From the NCBI GenBank assembly GCA_003508835.1, contig PUFA01000552.1, forward strand, positions 62,001-126,000: 64,000 bases of DNA, written 5' to 3'. The notes under the pieces were generated by a model. The model saw only the letters and a program-made list of their open reading frames with translations. It did no database searches and was not told the DNA's origin. The position numbers and the translations under genes were made by a program. This stretch comes from Eonycteris spelaea (Eukaryota; Chordata; Mammalia; Chiroptera; Pteropodidae). Below are positions 13,481 to 24,539 of the stretch, one piece after another (position 1 is the first letter of the stretch; every line of letters begins with the position of its first letter).

Positions 13481-13999
13481 GACAGTGCCATACGTTCGCC
13501 AATTTCACATCCGTTTCCTCTCCATGACCATGAGACTGCATTTTCAACCTCCCCAGTGGTTGATTTGGGACCATGTGACTGGGCTCTGGCATGGGCTATT
13601 TATACCTAGCTTGGCCACCCAGCCTGGCTACCACGGGGGACACAAATTCCAGGTCACATGGCTACAAGGCAAAGGAAGGTAGCCCAACTCACATAGAAGT
13701 TTATGTGAGCAAGAAATTAACCTTTATTTGTAATGCCCCTGGGATGTGAGAGTTTGTTCCTGCAGCATTGTCTTGCTCACCCTGAATAATACACTTGACA
13801 GTATAGTAAACAGTTAATGAATTGTAGCATTTATGGTGAACTGGTATGGAAGAATTCCATGGATGTGTATTATTAAGAGGGGGTGTGGGGAAAGGACCCA
13901 GTTGCCCTGATTCCTGGTTTGTTTTCTTTTTTAAAGGAAGCTACAAAACAGTATATTGTGTGCTGCATTTTTTTTGTAGGAAAGTTGGGAAAATTAAAA

Positions 14000-14230
14000 A
14001 GTCCATGTGTATTTGCTTGTTTTTGCAAAGAGAAATACCGGAAAGGAGGAAGCAGAAACTAATGAAAATGGTAACCTTTGAGGGGAACAGGGTGGAGAGG
14101 GTATGCGTGGGAGGGAGTCTTCTCTGACTAAACACATTTATACAGTGTTGGTTTTTGAATCATATATTTTACATACTCAAGTAAAAGTAAATCATAAAGG
14201 AAAAAATGCCTTAAAATAGGACCGTAAATA
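14000..14230 (+). mobile_element. L1M LINE 3' end fragment
   Basis: GGTAACCTTTGAGGGGAACAG through GAATCATATATTTTACATAC and an A-rich end fits an L1M 3' UTR terminus in plus orientation. Confidence 0.5.
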
Positions 14231-15249
14231 AAACAAATGCGCTAATAACTACATAAAACCGAACCGACAGTGACAGAGGATGTTGTTTTGGGCAACCTGA
14301 ACACGCTACTCTCACGATACATGTGTTAATATTGGGAACCAGAGATTTCTTGTATAAGAGAAAAAATAAAATATGAAGAGAATTTAAGATGATGTTATGT
14401 TGAATGCCAGTAACAATATGAACTCATGCTACTTCGTGTATATATAATCTCCTAGGTTTTCCTGCAGATGCCGAGCAAGAAGCAACGGCACCGTGGTAGC
14501 AAAGGGTACTGACGCCATTACACAAAAGGCGCTTGGGCAGTAGGTTATTCCCACAGATCATGAATAGTCCAGTGGGAAAGATTTTTCTTTTTGTACCAGA
14601 TCCCACATAGGCCCCGCCCTGCGCCTGGCCTACCCCTCAGGATCCAGTTGCCCTGATTCCTGGGTTGTAAAGCTCCAGCCTCCATCTTGTCACTTCACCC
14701 CCTACAACGACAGACTTCTCTGCCTCTGGCAAGGGAGTCCTTACATCCCTTAGGGCAGGGGCTGCAGCAGTTCCCGTGACCAAGCCCAAAGCGGCAGGAC
14801 CCATGGAGGTTCTGCTTTCCCAGCTGCTGGCCACAATCCAGAAGTACAGGGGCATTTGAAAGAGACTCCTTCAGGGTGTGATGGTGCCACACAGCACCTC
14901 GGAAGATGTCCCACATGACCAAGCACCCAGCAAGCTGCTTACAAAGTCGTGGCCAGCTTGGCACCTAGCCCCACTTGTATTCACCTCAATTCTCAATTCT
15001 TCCCCGACTCCTTTTTTTTTTTTTTTTTTGCTTTCATAAGATTGCACTTGTCATAAAATATTAGCTTGTACATTTTATCTCAGTCTCTCTCCAGGCAGAT
15101 TCTTCTCCATGGAGATATGCCAATACTTTCCCAGCCAAGTCATCAATCACCCGTAGTGTTACTAGTAGGGGACACCCAACAAATAAACCTCCTCATGAGA
15201 CGCCTCTGAAGTTTTCTTGCAAAAAAATGTTTAACCTACACATAGGGAA

Positions 15250-15830
15250 GCCTCCAGACCTAACTTCCATTTTAAGGGAAATACAGGCTTAAAAGTAAAA
15301 GTTAAAGGACACCCCTGGGAAACCATCAGGCGAGCGAAGGACGTGCAACTTTCTCTAAGTCATCTGGTCTGGACTCTTCCAAAGTCAATGTCATAAATTA
15401 CAACCAAACAGAAGTTAAGGTGGGGAGATTTTCCAGACTGACCCTCCAAATAGAATCCATAAACCTTGATTAGATCCTGGCAGAAATTGCACTGAAATCT
15501 TTAGGGGACAGCCAGGAAATTTTAATATGTCGTGAATATTAGTTGTAATTGTAGAAAGACTGTTAACTTTCACAGGTGTGATAGTGGCATTGTGGTTGTA
15601 TAGGAGATTTCATCCTTAGGAGATTCGTGCTGAAGTATTTAGGGATCGTGATGTCATACTGACAACTAATTTTGAAAACTGTTGTGTGTCGTGGGTGTAT
15701 GTCTGGGGTGGGGATGAAGGTGAGAGAGAAGTGAAAAGGCAAATATAATAAAACATGTGAGTCTATTCTTTCAACATTTTTAAGTTTTAAAATCTTCAAA
15801 ATTAAAAGGGACATAAAAAGCCTCCCAAAA
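15250..15830 (+). mobile_element. L1M LINE 3' UTR
   Basis: Contains 'GTGATAGTGGCATTGTGGTTG', 'GTGCTGAAGTATTTAGGG', 'GATGTCATACTGACAACT' and a terminal AAAATTAAAAGGG. This is the conserved 3' UTR layout of ancient L1M elements, plus strand. Confidence 0.7.
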
Positions 15831-17171
15831 AACCCCAGGTAAAATTTAGAATATACTTTATTTTAACTTTTATTTTTCTCAACTAGTTTCAGGGAGACAG
15901 CCAGTACTTTATCAGGGACTAATTTCTTCGCCTCATAATGGATATTCATCCAAATTGCTATGCTTGCAAAAGAGTTTTACCTCTTGCATGTCTCTAGCAT
16001 CTTCCCAGGTGGAAACAACTTGACGTCATTTCTGCACAAATTCTGGTTGGCAGAATAATCAGCAAGTAGTACAGAGAGCTGCTTCCTTTAAAGAATCTGC
16101 ATTCATTACACAAACTGAGCCAAGAGGCCCCAAGGCACTGTGGGAAATGACTGATCTGATAGAGGCATTATTTATCTTTTCCATGCATTTTAAATCTTGT
16201 ATCCAGATTGTAAGGGCAGCGTTCTCTACAGATGAATTGGCAACAGGTAGACACTGATTAACTATTTAATGTGGTAAAATGCACTGTTATTTAAGGCTTC
16301 TGTTAATACCACCTCTTGACTCACCAGGAAAACTTCGCAAACTCTTCCTATTAATGAGACGGGTTTACTCGTTTTGACACCGTTTTCCATTATCACCATT
16401 TCTCCCACCTCTGACTTGCCCTCCCTTCCCAAGGTGCCTAAGATAGCAGTGCTCGGTCTGTGTTCACCATCCTGGCTGGTCCCAAGTGGGCTCATCTCCA
16501 GCGCCTCCACCCACCACAGTCCCAGGCAAGAGGGCAATATACTATGTTATATTTATATTAACTAAGCTGGCTAGGCCATGCTCTGGATTCCTGAAGGAGT
16601 CTCCCCTAGGTGGGGTTGTCTCTGCTCTGTGCATGGAGAGGTCCCTCTCATGCCCACAGCATGCTTGTAGTGCACCAGTATTCGTTCTTCCCTTTCACTG
16701 AGGGTGGCAGCTGTGCCAGTGGGGCAACCAGAAACACAATGGGTCACTTAAGGCCTAAGCTCAGAACTGACACACTGTCACTTCTGCCAACCCCGCCAGT
16801 GGCCAAAGCCCAATACCAATGGGGGGGAAGTTCTCTCCACCTTGGTGAACCTTGCCAAGAGCAGGGAGGGGAGGAAGAATTGCAGGCAGATAATACATTG
16901 GACCTCAACCTCCCTTGCAGCTTGGCGCGTGTCCTCGCAAATAAGTCTGGTTAGTGGGATGCTATGCGTGCAACATCCAGGCCTCGCCCTTGTAAGGATT
17001 GGGTACCCCTGCCTTTCCCCTGCCCTTTAGCTGGGGACATGGTAGGATGCAGCAGTCACCTGGCCCAGAGGCAGATGGCACAGCTGTTATGCCAGTCCTG
17101 CCTCAGGACCGTTAGGTGTATTTCATTGACATGGCTGGTTTTTGGCATCTTAGAACCTGAGCTAGTACACC

Positions 17172-17264
17172 ACTCATTCATTCATTCAACAAGTATTTGC
17201 TATCTTTGTGACAGGCATTGAGCTGGGCCTTGGGGGAAGTGACAATGAGCAAAAACAAACTTGG
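17172..17264 (-). mobile_element. L2 LINE 3' end fragment
   Basis: CATTCATTCATTCAACAAGTATTTGC then 'ACAGGCATTGAGCTGGGCC' is the antisense of the L2 3' terminus. Confidence 0.75.
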
Positions 17265-17545
17265 CCATTCTGTATCTTGACTGTGGTGGTGGTTATACAA
17301 TTCTACATGTGATAAAATTGCATAGAACTAAATACACACACACACACAAATACAAATAAAACTGGAGAAATCCGTACGAGATCTTTGAGTTGTACCAATG
17401 TCAACATCCTAGTGATGATATTGCATTATAGTTTTGCAAGATATTATTTTTGAGTGGAGACTGGGTAAAGGATCTCTGTATTCCTACAACTGAGCATGAA
17501 TCTAAATTATCTCAAAATATAAAGTTAAAAAAAATAAAAACATGG
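17265..17545 (+). mobile_element. L1M LINE 3' UTR
   Basis: CTGTATCTTGACTGTGGTGG, 'ATACAATTCTACATGTGAT' and 'ATAGAACTAAATACACAC' match the L1MB/L1MC-like 3' UTR, with an A-rich end. Confidence 0.75.
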
Positions 17546-18987
17546 ACCCTTGGTCTCTTTTTGCTTACTTACAGTCTAGAATAGCATCAAAAGAAAATCC
17601 AGAGAGCTTTGCTCCATGGGAATATTTTATTGAGCAAGAAAATACCCGTGAACAGACTTCAAACTGAACGTGGTTTAAAGCTGGGCTCTCAGCATTACAG
17701 GCCAGTTTGTAAAGCATGAACAGGAAATGCATTGAGGTCTATTTTGATTGCTTACTAGACACTGACATTCTTTTTAGGGTAGAAGCACAACAGAAGCTTC
17801 TTTGCATACAGGAAAAAATCTACTTCCTTCCTGGGAAGCTGCAAGGTTTTGCTGACATGAACAAAACTTAAGCTTTGTTTAAGGTCATAGAGACAGCATT
17901 TAGAGGAAATCAGGACAATTTTAAGTTTTGGTTACATAACTGTGAGTGTTTGGTTTAGAGCAATGTTCAAACTGTGGCCCCCATTTTGGTTTTTCTTTAA
18001 CAGTGGGAATCAGAAGATTAAAAAGCCAAAAAAATCTCTGATAATAACCTCTGCCTTGGGCAGCCCAATTTCAGGTTCCAGACGACAATCAATGCCTTCA
18101 AGTCTGCAGAGCAATTATGTAAAAGATCCAAGGGCAGAACTACCAGGCTGGAAAGTTCACTTTGGAATGAGAAGTGAAAGAGATATAAAGTCCTTTGCTC
18201 TTTAAGTAGGGTGTCCATATAATTTATCATACACACTGAGACACCTGTGAAAATAATTACACTGGCACAGCTTGGGTAAACAGATCAGTTGGTCACTCTA
18301 TTTTTAAGCCATTGTGTTGTTGACTTTCTTTGTGATGGCAGCCTAGCCTTTTCTAACCAATACAGAGGCTAATAGACACAGCCTTTGTCAGGACCGAATA
18401 GCCTAGTGGAGGGGAAAAATATATACCATATCTTGGTGAGTTAATGTGATTAAAGGTTTATTTGTTGCTCATGCAAAGTCTAATATGGTGCTGGAGGCCC
18501 TCCTCTATCTTCTAGTCCACTTGTTTTGAATATGAACTTCCCAAGGTTGTTGAAACAGTGGAAGAGAGAGCTGGAGGATTACAGGTTTTATGAGCCAAGC
18601 CAGAAAGTAGCTTACATTACACAACCCACATTTCACTGGCCAGAATTCAGTCATATGACCACTCCTAACTGCAAAGGAGACTGGGATAGTAGTTTTCCTA
18701 TAAACCCAAAAGAGGAACTCTGCCACAGACTCATACTTACGAACTTGGAGTGAACACTGTCTGGCTTCAGCATCTTTAGATTGGCTCATTTACCACTGTG
18801 TATGTGTGTGGCTGTGCCATTCACAGAGAAATCTGTGAAGGTTGCAGGTGAGCATTTCAGAACAGCGTATTGCATTGAATCAGCTTACTTTACTTTCTAT
18901 CTGCTTCTTTTAAGTTGCAATCTCCCACCATCCACCTCCAGGAACATGGTTTTGTTTACTCCTTTTTATAAGTCTCTCTCCTCCTCT

Positions 18988-19422
18988 GTATTAGTTGGAA
19001 TTCTTCAGAGAAACAGAACAATAAGATGTGCATACATATATGTAAAGAGAGAGGAATTATTTTAAGGAACTGGCTCATGTAATTATGGAGGCTGGCAAGT
19101 CCAAAATCTGCAGAGTAGACCAGCAGGCTGGAGACCCAATGAAGAGTGCTGATTCTACAGTTCAAGTCCAAAGGCCAACTGCTGGCAGAAATCCTTCTTA
19201 CTCAGGGGAGGTCAGTCTTTCTCTCCTATGCGTGTCTTCAACTGATTGGATGAGGCCCACTAATATTATGAAAAGCAATCTGCTTTACCCAAAGTCCATC
19301 CATTTAAATGTTAATCTCATCCAAAAACACACTCACGGAAACATCTGGAGTGATGTTGGGCCACATATCTGGGCACCATGGCCCCACTAATGTGACATGA
19401 AATTAATCTTCACAACCTCCCA
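18988..19422 (-). mobile_element. ERVL-type LTR (MLT2-like)
   Basis: Antisense landmarks run in order: ATTCTTCAGAGAAACAGAAC, 'GAACTGGCTCATGTAATTATG', GGCTGGCAAGTCCAAAATCT, 'CAACTGATTGGATGAGGCCC', 'TTAAATGTTAATCTCATCC' and 'AACATCTGGAGTGATGTT'. Nearly full length. It lies in a gap between short host sequences. Confidence 0.85.
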
Positions 19423-19474
19423 AGCCAGTTTTTAACACAGTATTTCTTGTCTAAAGTGTCTAAACACAGGTAGT

Positions 19475-19660
19475 ATGGGGGAAAAACAACCAAAGCTGGC
19501 TTCAAACCCCAAATTTTACTCCTGTGAATGCCAATTTCCTCATTTGTAAATGGGAATAGGATGTTTACCTTGAGTCATTCTGTAAAGTTTAGAAATCATG
19601 TACATGAGACACCTAGACCTGTGCCTGACAAATTGTGACAATTATTAAGTTTTCGATGTG
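19475..19660 (+). mobile_element. MIR SINE
   Basis: GGCTTCAAACCCCAAATTTTAC, 'TTTCCTCATTTGTAAATGGGAATAGG' in part, then 'CACCTAGACCTGTGCCTGAC' match the middle and tail of MIR. Confidence 0.75.
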
Positions 19661-21750
19661 AAAAGAGGATTCATTGAACGCTTTACATATCTGTCTTTTT
19701 ACTGATGCTTTTTTAGTTGCAGGTGGCTCTTGACCTTTTTCATTTCACTCTGAAGTTTAGTAGTGTCTAAACAAGAGGAAGGTTCCCTGCCACAGTATAT
19801 AGCTCTCACATAGTGTCGCCATGTCTCAGTGCTTGAGTTGCCAGCAGCCAGCTGTGTTCTAGGTGTTTTACCTTCCTACTTTTCCATGAGACATCATTGA
19901 TGCCCCATGGAATGTCACATGTTTAAACAACTTATTTAGGCACTTGAGAGAAAATCCAAGGGAAAGGAGGAGCGAGGAAGAGTGATGAGAATAGAGAAAA
20001 GGTGGGAGTTGGCAGGAAATGATGCAAGGAGAAAAGGTAATGGAAATCAGATCTTCTACTAATTTGCTTGGTGTTCCTACACCAATTTATAAATTAGCGT
20101 TTACGTTCATGACTGATTGGATAAACCAGCTCTTCTGATCCTCTCATCTGACAAAGCTACAGACTTCTTTATTGAGATGGAGCCAGGGAAGCTTTACAAA
20201 TGGGACAAAGCCACGTGGGGATGTGTCATAATAAGGGAAATGGTCTTCTATAAGTTGTTTTGCTGAAGGCATGGAGTAGGTAATGCCGAGGTTATCAAAC
20301 TGCTTCTCTGAGCCTGTTTCCTAGTTAGCAACCAGCTAAACCACTGTACATAAAGACCCCCAAACAGACTGGCTTTAACAAGACAGACCTCTGGTTTTCT
20401 TTACAGAGGTAGGTAAGTGAGTGGTCCAGAGATCAATAGTTGCCCTGCTCCACGAGGTCACCAAGGCTGGCATGTGGTTTTGCCATCTCAATAACATGGT
20501 ATTTACCTGTGGGTTCAAGATGCCACTCCAGTTGTCCCATTTCTCAGCCAGGTGGAAGAGGCAGAGAAAGCAAAGGACTAAGAGCTTTTTTTTTTTTTTT
20601 TTTTTTTTAAGGATATCACCTTTTGCTTCTGCTCACATCCCATCGTCCAGAAGCTTGAAGGAAGCTGGACATGTTTGCTGCCAAAACTCTGCTAAGGTCT
20701 CATTACTAAATGAAAGAAGCTGAGATTGGGTTCCTTGAAGTAGTTAGTAGTCTTTGTCATCCTAAATCCTTTGGAGGTGGTTCAAATCCCTCAACGGAGT
20801 CTATAAGATCCAGTGGGCAACACCCCAATTCCCCACTCTCTACCAAGAAGCTGCACTCTCATTTGTTTTGGGGTTCTATCTAAATTTCTATCTGAAGAAT
20901 AAGTTTCTCTGTATTAAAAAAAACTTTTAAAGACCATGTTATGTAAGATTAGTTTGCCAACATGGAAAGAGAAGCTCAAATTAGTGAGGTTACTTAGCCC
21001 AAAGCACTTGTTACACTTCGGGACTGTACCTGGACTCTGGCCACTACGTTCTGAATCAATGAGGGGAGCCAGAGGTGACAGTGGCGCTGCTGTCCAGCAC
21101 CAGGACCCACCTCCTTGCACACTGGCTCATCTGCTTTCCCACCCTCACCAAACAGTTCTCAAGCTCAGGAGAAAAATCTCATCTTGCTTCATGTGTGGTC
21201 ATGGGTTGTCCCCACGAAATGTCTTCACAAGGGATGCGCTTTATCTTCACTCTCCACCATTAACTACCACCCAAATCCGCCCCCCCCCTCAGCCAGGTAA
21301 GAGGATGGGGTGAGGTGAGGTGGGGTGGGTGAAGGGTAGTTGTCCCCCTATTCAGCCTCCTCTTCTGACACAAGAACAGTGTTGATGGTTCTCCTTGTTG
21401 CCCCACTCCATTTCCAAAATTCCCCTGAAGCCAAGTTCTTCTGGTCAGTGGTATGTGAAAAGCAAAGTATGTTACCTCCTTCTTCAGGAAGCTAGGTCAA
21501 ATGGAATGTAGATCAAATGGCTGAATCTCAGGCAGCCCTCTGAGACCACAGGGAAGGAGACAAGGAGAGGAGCGGGTAACAAGATAATGTGAGCCTGGGT
21601 CTCTGATGATTGCAGAGCCACCATGGCAGCCTTGGACTGCAGTTCCAGATCTTCATCTTGTCTAAGCCACTGTCATTTAGGGTCTCACTTAAAGCACCAG
21701 TCATCATCCTAATAGATGGGGTAGGCTGGGATGGAACACTGCTTTCCAGC
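19661..21750. other. Intergenic, unassigned
   Basis: A T run at 20586-20610 marks the tail of an unidentified antisense retroposon. A purine-rich patch lies near 19970-20040. No genes recognised. Confidence 0.4.
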
Positions 21751-22435
21751 TGTCAAAGAAAAACGTAGCCGGACACTAGTTAAAGCAGTAAGAGCAGGTT
21801 TTATTAAGTAACCACTGCAACAGGGGAAAAGGCTCACGTATGAACTGTCTTCAACTCCATTTATGGAGTGGGGGAGAGAGGGAGTAGGGAGAGGGGAATG
21901 AGGGAGGGGGCGAACAGAATCAGGGGAGTGTAAATTTACAAAAAGCGGGTTTGCTAACTGGTGTGTACGAATGCAAGGCTCCTGCCCTCCTACAGAGACT
22001 GGGAGACACGACACCATCTTTAAGCGTTGACTGGAAACGAAAACAGCAAATTCTTTCCGCAGCCTTGAGTTTTCCCAGGCATGAACTTCAGAGGGCTGGC
22101 GTAGCCATCCTGGGGACATGGCCTTGAGCCGTTAGAAACTCCGCTAGCGTTTTAATCCCTTGACGCCGGGTATGCGTGATCTTTGGCGCCAAGAGCCCTT
22201 CTGCGGTGCTCACAGCCCACCGCACTCCCACATCTGGGATTTCATGGGGGCGGACCCAGAACATCTCGACCCTTAGGATGGCGGGAGAGCCCACCATCCA
22301 GGGCTTCCCGGCTCGTAGAGCCGTACACCCCAGCCCTCTCCACACACCGGAGGCCTGGCGGCTAGGAGAGAAAGGCTTCGGACACAAGCCGGGAAAAGGG
22401 CGTAGTTGCCATACCCCATTATTTGGTTTTCCCTC
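21751..22435 (-). mobile_element. Class I ERV-type LTR (apparently solo), CpG-rich
   Basis: Read on the minus strand this is ordered like a retroviral LTR: a long CpG-containing U3, a pyrimidine-rich stretch, a CCATAAATGG box, an AATAAA signal near 21800, and a short U5 ending CTTTGACA. The ends (TGAGGG...TTGACA) carry TG and CA. No internal retroviral genes flank it, so it looks solo. CG dinucleotides are unusually frequent for an old insertion. It abuts the GC-box cluster, so it may supply part of that promoter. Exact ends and family name are uncertain, and no clear target duplication was found. Confidence 0.55.
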
Positions 22436-22469
22436 ATGTTTGTATAAGCTCAAATGGGCCTTTACTTAA

Positions 22470-22640
22470 AATTCACGCCGGGGAGTGGGGACGCGGGCCT
22501 GCGCCCTAACCGCGGGAGTGGGCGGGGCCAGAAAGGAGGCGGAACCCGGAGGGCGGGGCCGGGTCCAGGGGGCGGGGCCTGCCGAACTGTTCCAAGGTGG
22601 GAACACGGACTGCCCTTGGGGATCTAGCTACTCCTCCCCG
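22470..22640 (+). promoter_or_regulatory. GC-box cluster / CpG island, candidate promoter
   Basis: Three copies of GGCGGGGCC at about 22521, 22551 and 22571, together with many CG dinucleotides, form a compact CpG island in an otherwise AT-rich intergenic region. GC boxes at 20-30 bp spacing are typical Sp1/KLF-bound promoters of broadly expressed transcripts. No long coding frame follows on either strand. In humans a long non-coding RNA gene (LINC00847) lies between MGAT1 and ZFP62, and this could be its counterpart; that assignment rests only on position. Confidence 0.55.
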
Positions 22641-23573
22641 CCCCGGTGCCTCACTCCCTAATAGCAATCCATCCTCCCAGGTCCAACCCTTACCCTGTCC
22701 CCAAACGGCTTTCTTTCTCTCTTTCATAACTACGTCCTTGACTCCAGTTACCACGTGTACTTGCTGGTGCTGCCCAAGTTTAACTTTTCCCCAGCAATAT
22801 CTTCCAGTAACTTTCTTCCTCCTCCTCCTTTGCTTGACTAACGCCTACTCAGCCTTAGACCTCTGCCATCAGCTGGAAGGCTGCCTCTTCATTTTGCTTT
22901 TCCCTGAGACTCAGAACAGGTCAGTCTCCGATTCCTCCCACTTCTGTACTTCCTGATTCCCTGTCACGTCCCGCCCAATGGTCTTATATGTTGAGGACAC
23001 ACTGCAGAAAAACAGAAAGTTTAGCTACTTGCCTAAAGTCATCGGAGAGTGACGGTGTCTTGGCCAGTACAGTGTCGCCTCTCAACACAAACTCCTTCCT
23101 GAGCATAACCCATACTATACACGGCCTGAGAAGAACGGCCAGGGTTTAATGGGAACGCTCCGTGGAAAGGTGAATCGAATTGAAGTACTATGGCTTCCTC
23201 CTTCCTGTGGACAAGGCATGCAGAAACCTCCCAGCCCAGCGAATCCCTTGGGGGAGGATACACTTAATATCTCCGGGTCCCGACCCAGACAGACTTCAGG
23301 TCCCCACTGTCTTTTCTCAGCTAACTGGTCCTCAGGTGACTCTCTATTGTTTTTGAATTCCATGAGGAAAAATTTCCTTGCATTACATGACTGGTCCTCA
23401 GTGCCATTTCACACCTAGAGTTTCTGTACGCAAACACAGATGAAATTATTTTTCAGGCTTTCACTTTCAAACCAATTCGCCAGTAGAAATGGAGAACGCA
23501 CACTTTTCTATACTCAATGTTAACTTTTCCCTTCCTGATTTCTCTCCTACCTTCTTTTGTTCCTACTTTTCAG

Positions 23574-23633
23574 TTGCGTAAGGACTGAACCCATCACACA
23601 GACGCCCCACATCCGTAAGACCCGAGATCTTCA
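23574..23633 (+). ncRNA. Candidate small exon of an unassigned plus-strand transcript
   Basis: A 60-base segment is preceded by a long pyrimidine tract ending CTACTTTTCAG and followed at once by a consensus donor, GTAAGT at 23634-23639. It lies about 1 kb downstream of the GC-box cluster, at the right place for a second exon. It has no obvious coding constraint. A second donor-like GTAAGA lies inside it at 23615. It may equally be a chance pairing of splice signals. Confidence 0.3.
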
Positions 23634-24133
23634 GTAAGTTTGGGTAAGTTATAGTTTTCTAGGAATTTTTCTCATTTCACCTAACATTTCTAATTTATTG
23701 GCATTCAATTGTAAAATAGCATCAAACTTTAGAAAATCTGTGAGATTTCAACTACAACGGAATGGGTGATATTTTTCATTGTTGCAACAGAGAAAGTTCT
23801 TGAAGAGAATGATCCCACAAACATGAAGGATGTGAGGGGTTTTACTCGGGAACTAAGCAAGAGTAGGAGCGCCTAATGCAGTTTCGGTGGGCTTTGGTCT
23901 GGTAGGTATTGCGGTCTTACAGAAATAAATTGTTTCTTTGTGATTTGGCTTGTTTTTATGCCTCATGGAATTGTTGACTCAGGAATTTAGAGGGAGTGAG
24001 TTACTCTCTCAGGAATTCAGTGTATGTTCAGAGAAAAAAAATTTTACAGTGCTCCATATTCCTTTTTATTCCTTTATTTATGCTTTCTTTTTTTCTGGAT
24101 TAAGCCCACCAGTTTTGTTGATTTTATTTTTTT

Positions 24134-24163
24134 CACACACACGCATGCACGCACGTGCGCGCG
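24134..24163. repeat. Alternating purine-pyrimidine tract (CA/CG), Z-DNA prone
   Basis: Thirty bases alternate without exception from CACACA through GCATGCACGCACGTG to GCGCGCG. The GC-rich end is the most favourable sequence type for left-handed DNA. It sits 1.5 kb from the GC-box cluster. Confidence 0.9.
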
Positions 24164-24539
24164 GCTTAATTGATCCTCTTATATTGTATGTTTGCTTTTC
24201 TATTTTATAAATGTCTGCATTTTATTACTTCCTTATTTTAACTTTTGGGGCTATTTATTTTGATCTAACTTTTTGAGATGGTGTTTAGGTAATAAATTAC
24301 TAGGCTTTCTGATTTTCTAAAATATCTTCTTAGGCTATAAATTTCTCTCTAAACATTGCTGCACCCTACTGGTCCCGATATGAGTATTTTCATTAGCATT
24401 CCATTCAAAATATCTTTCTTTAAACTATGATCAAGATGTAATCATTTTGTAAATTTCTGGGTCTAATGGGGATTCCCACGGTATCTTTTCATTACTAATT
24501 TCTAATCTAATTGCATAGAGAACATACTCTGTATGTTTC

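Noticed and set aside
14690..14960. Possible processed pseudogene (plus-strand peptide containing KPKAAGPMEVLLSQLL)
   Set aside because: I could not match it to any protein family. It has a stop after a short run and no A tail tied to it.
21709..22469. Open frames of 97-136 residues in the CpG-rich LTR
   Set aside because: They lie in LTR U3/R sequence and have no protein resemblance.
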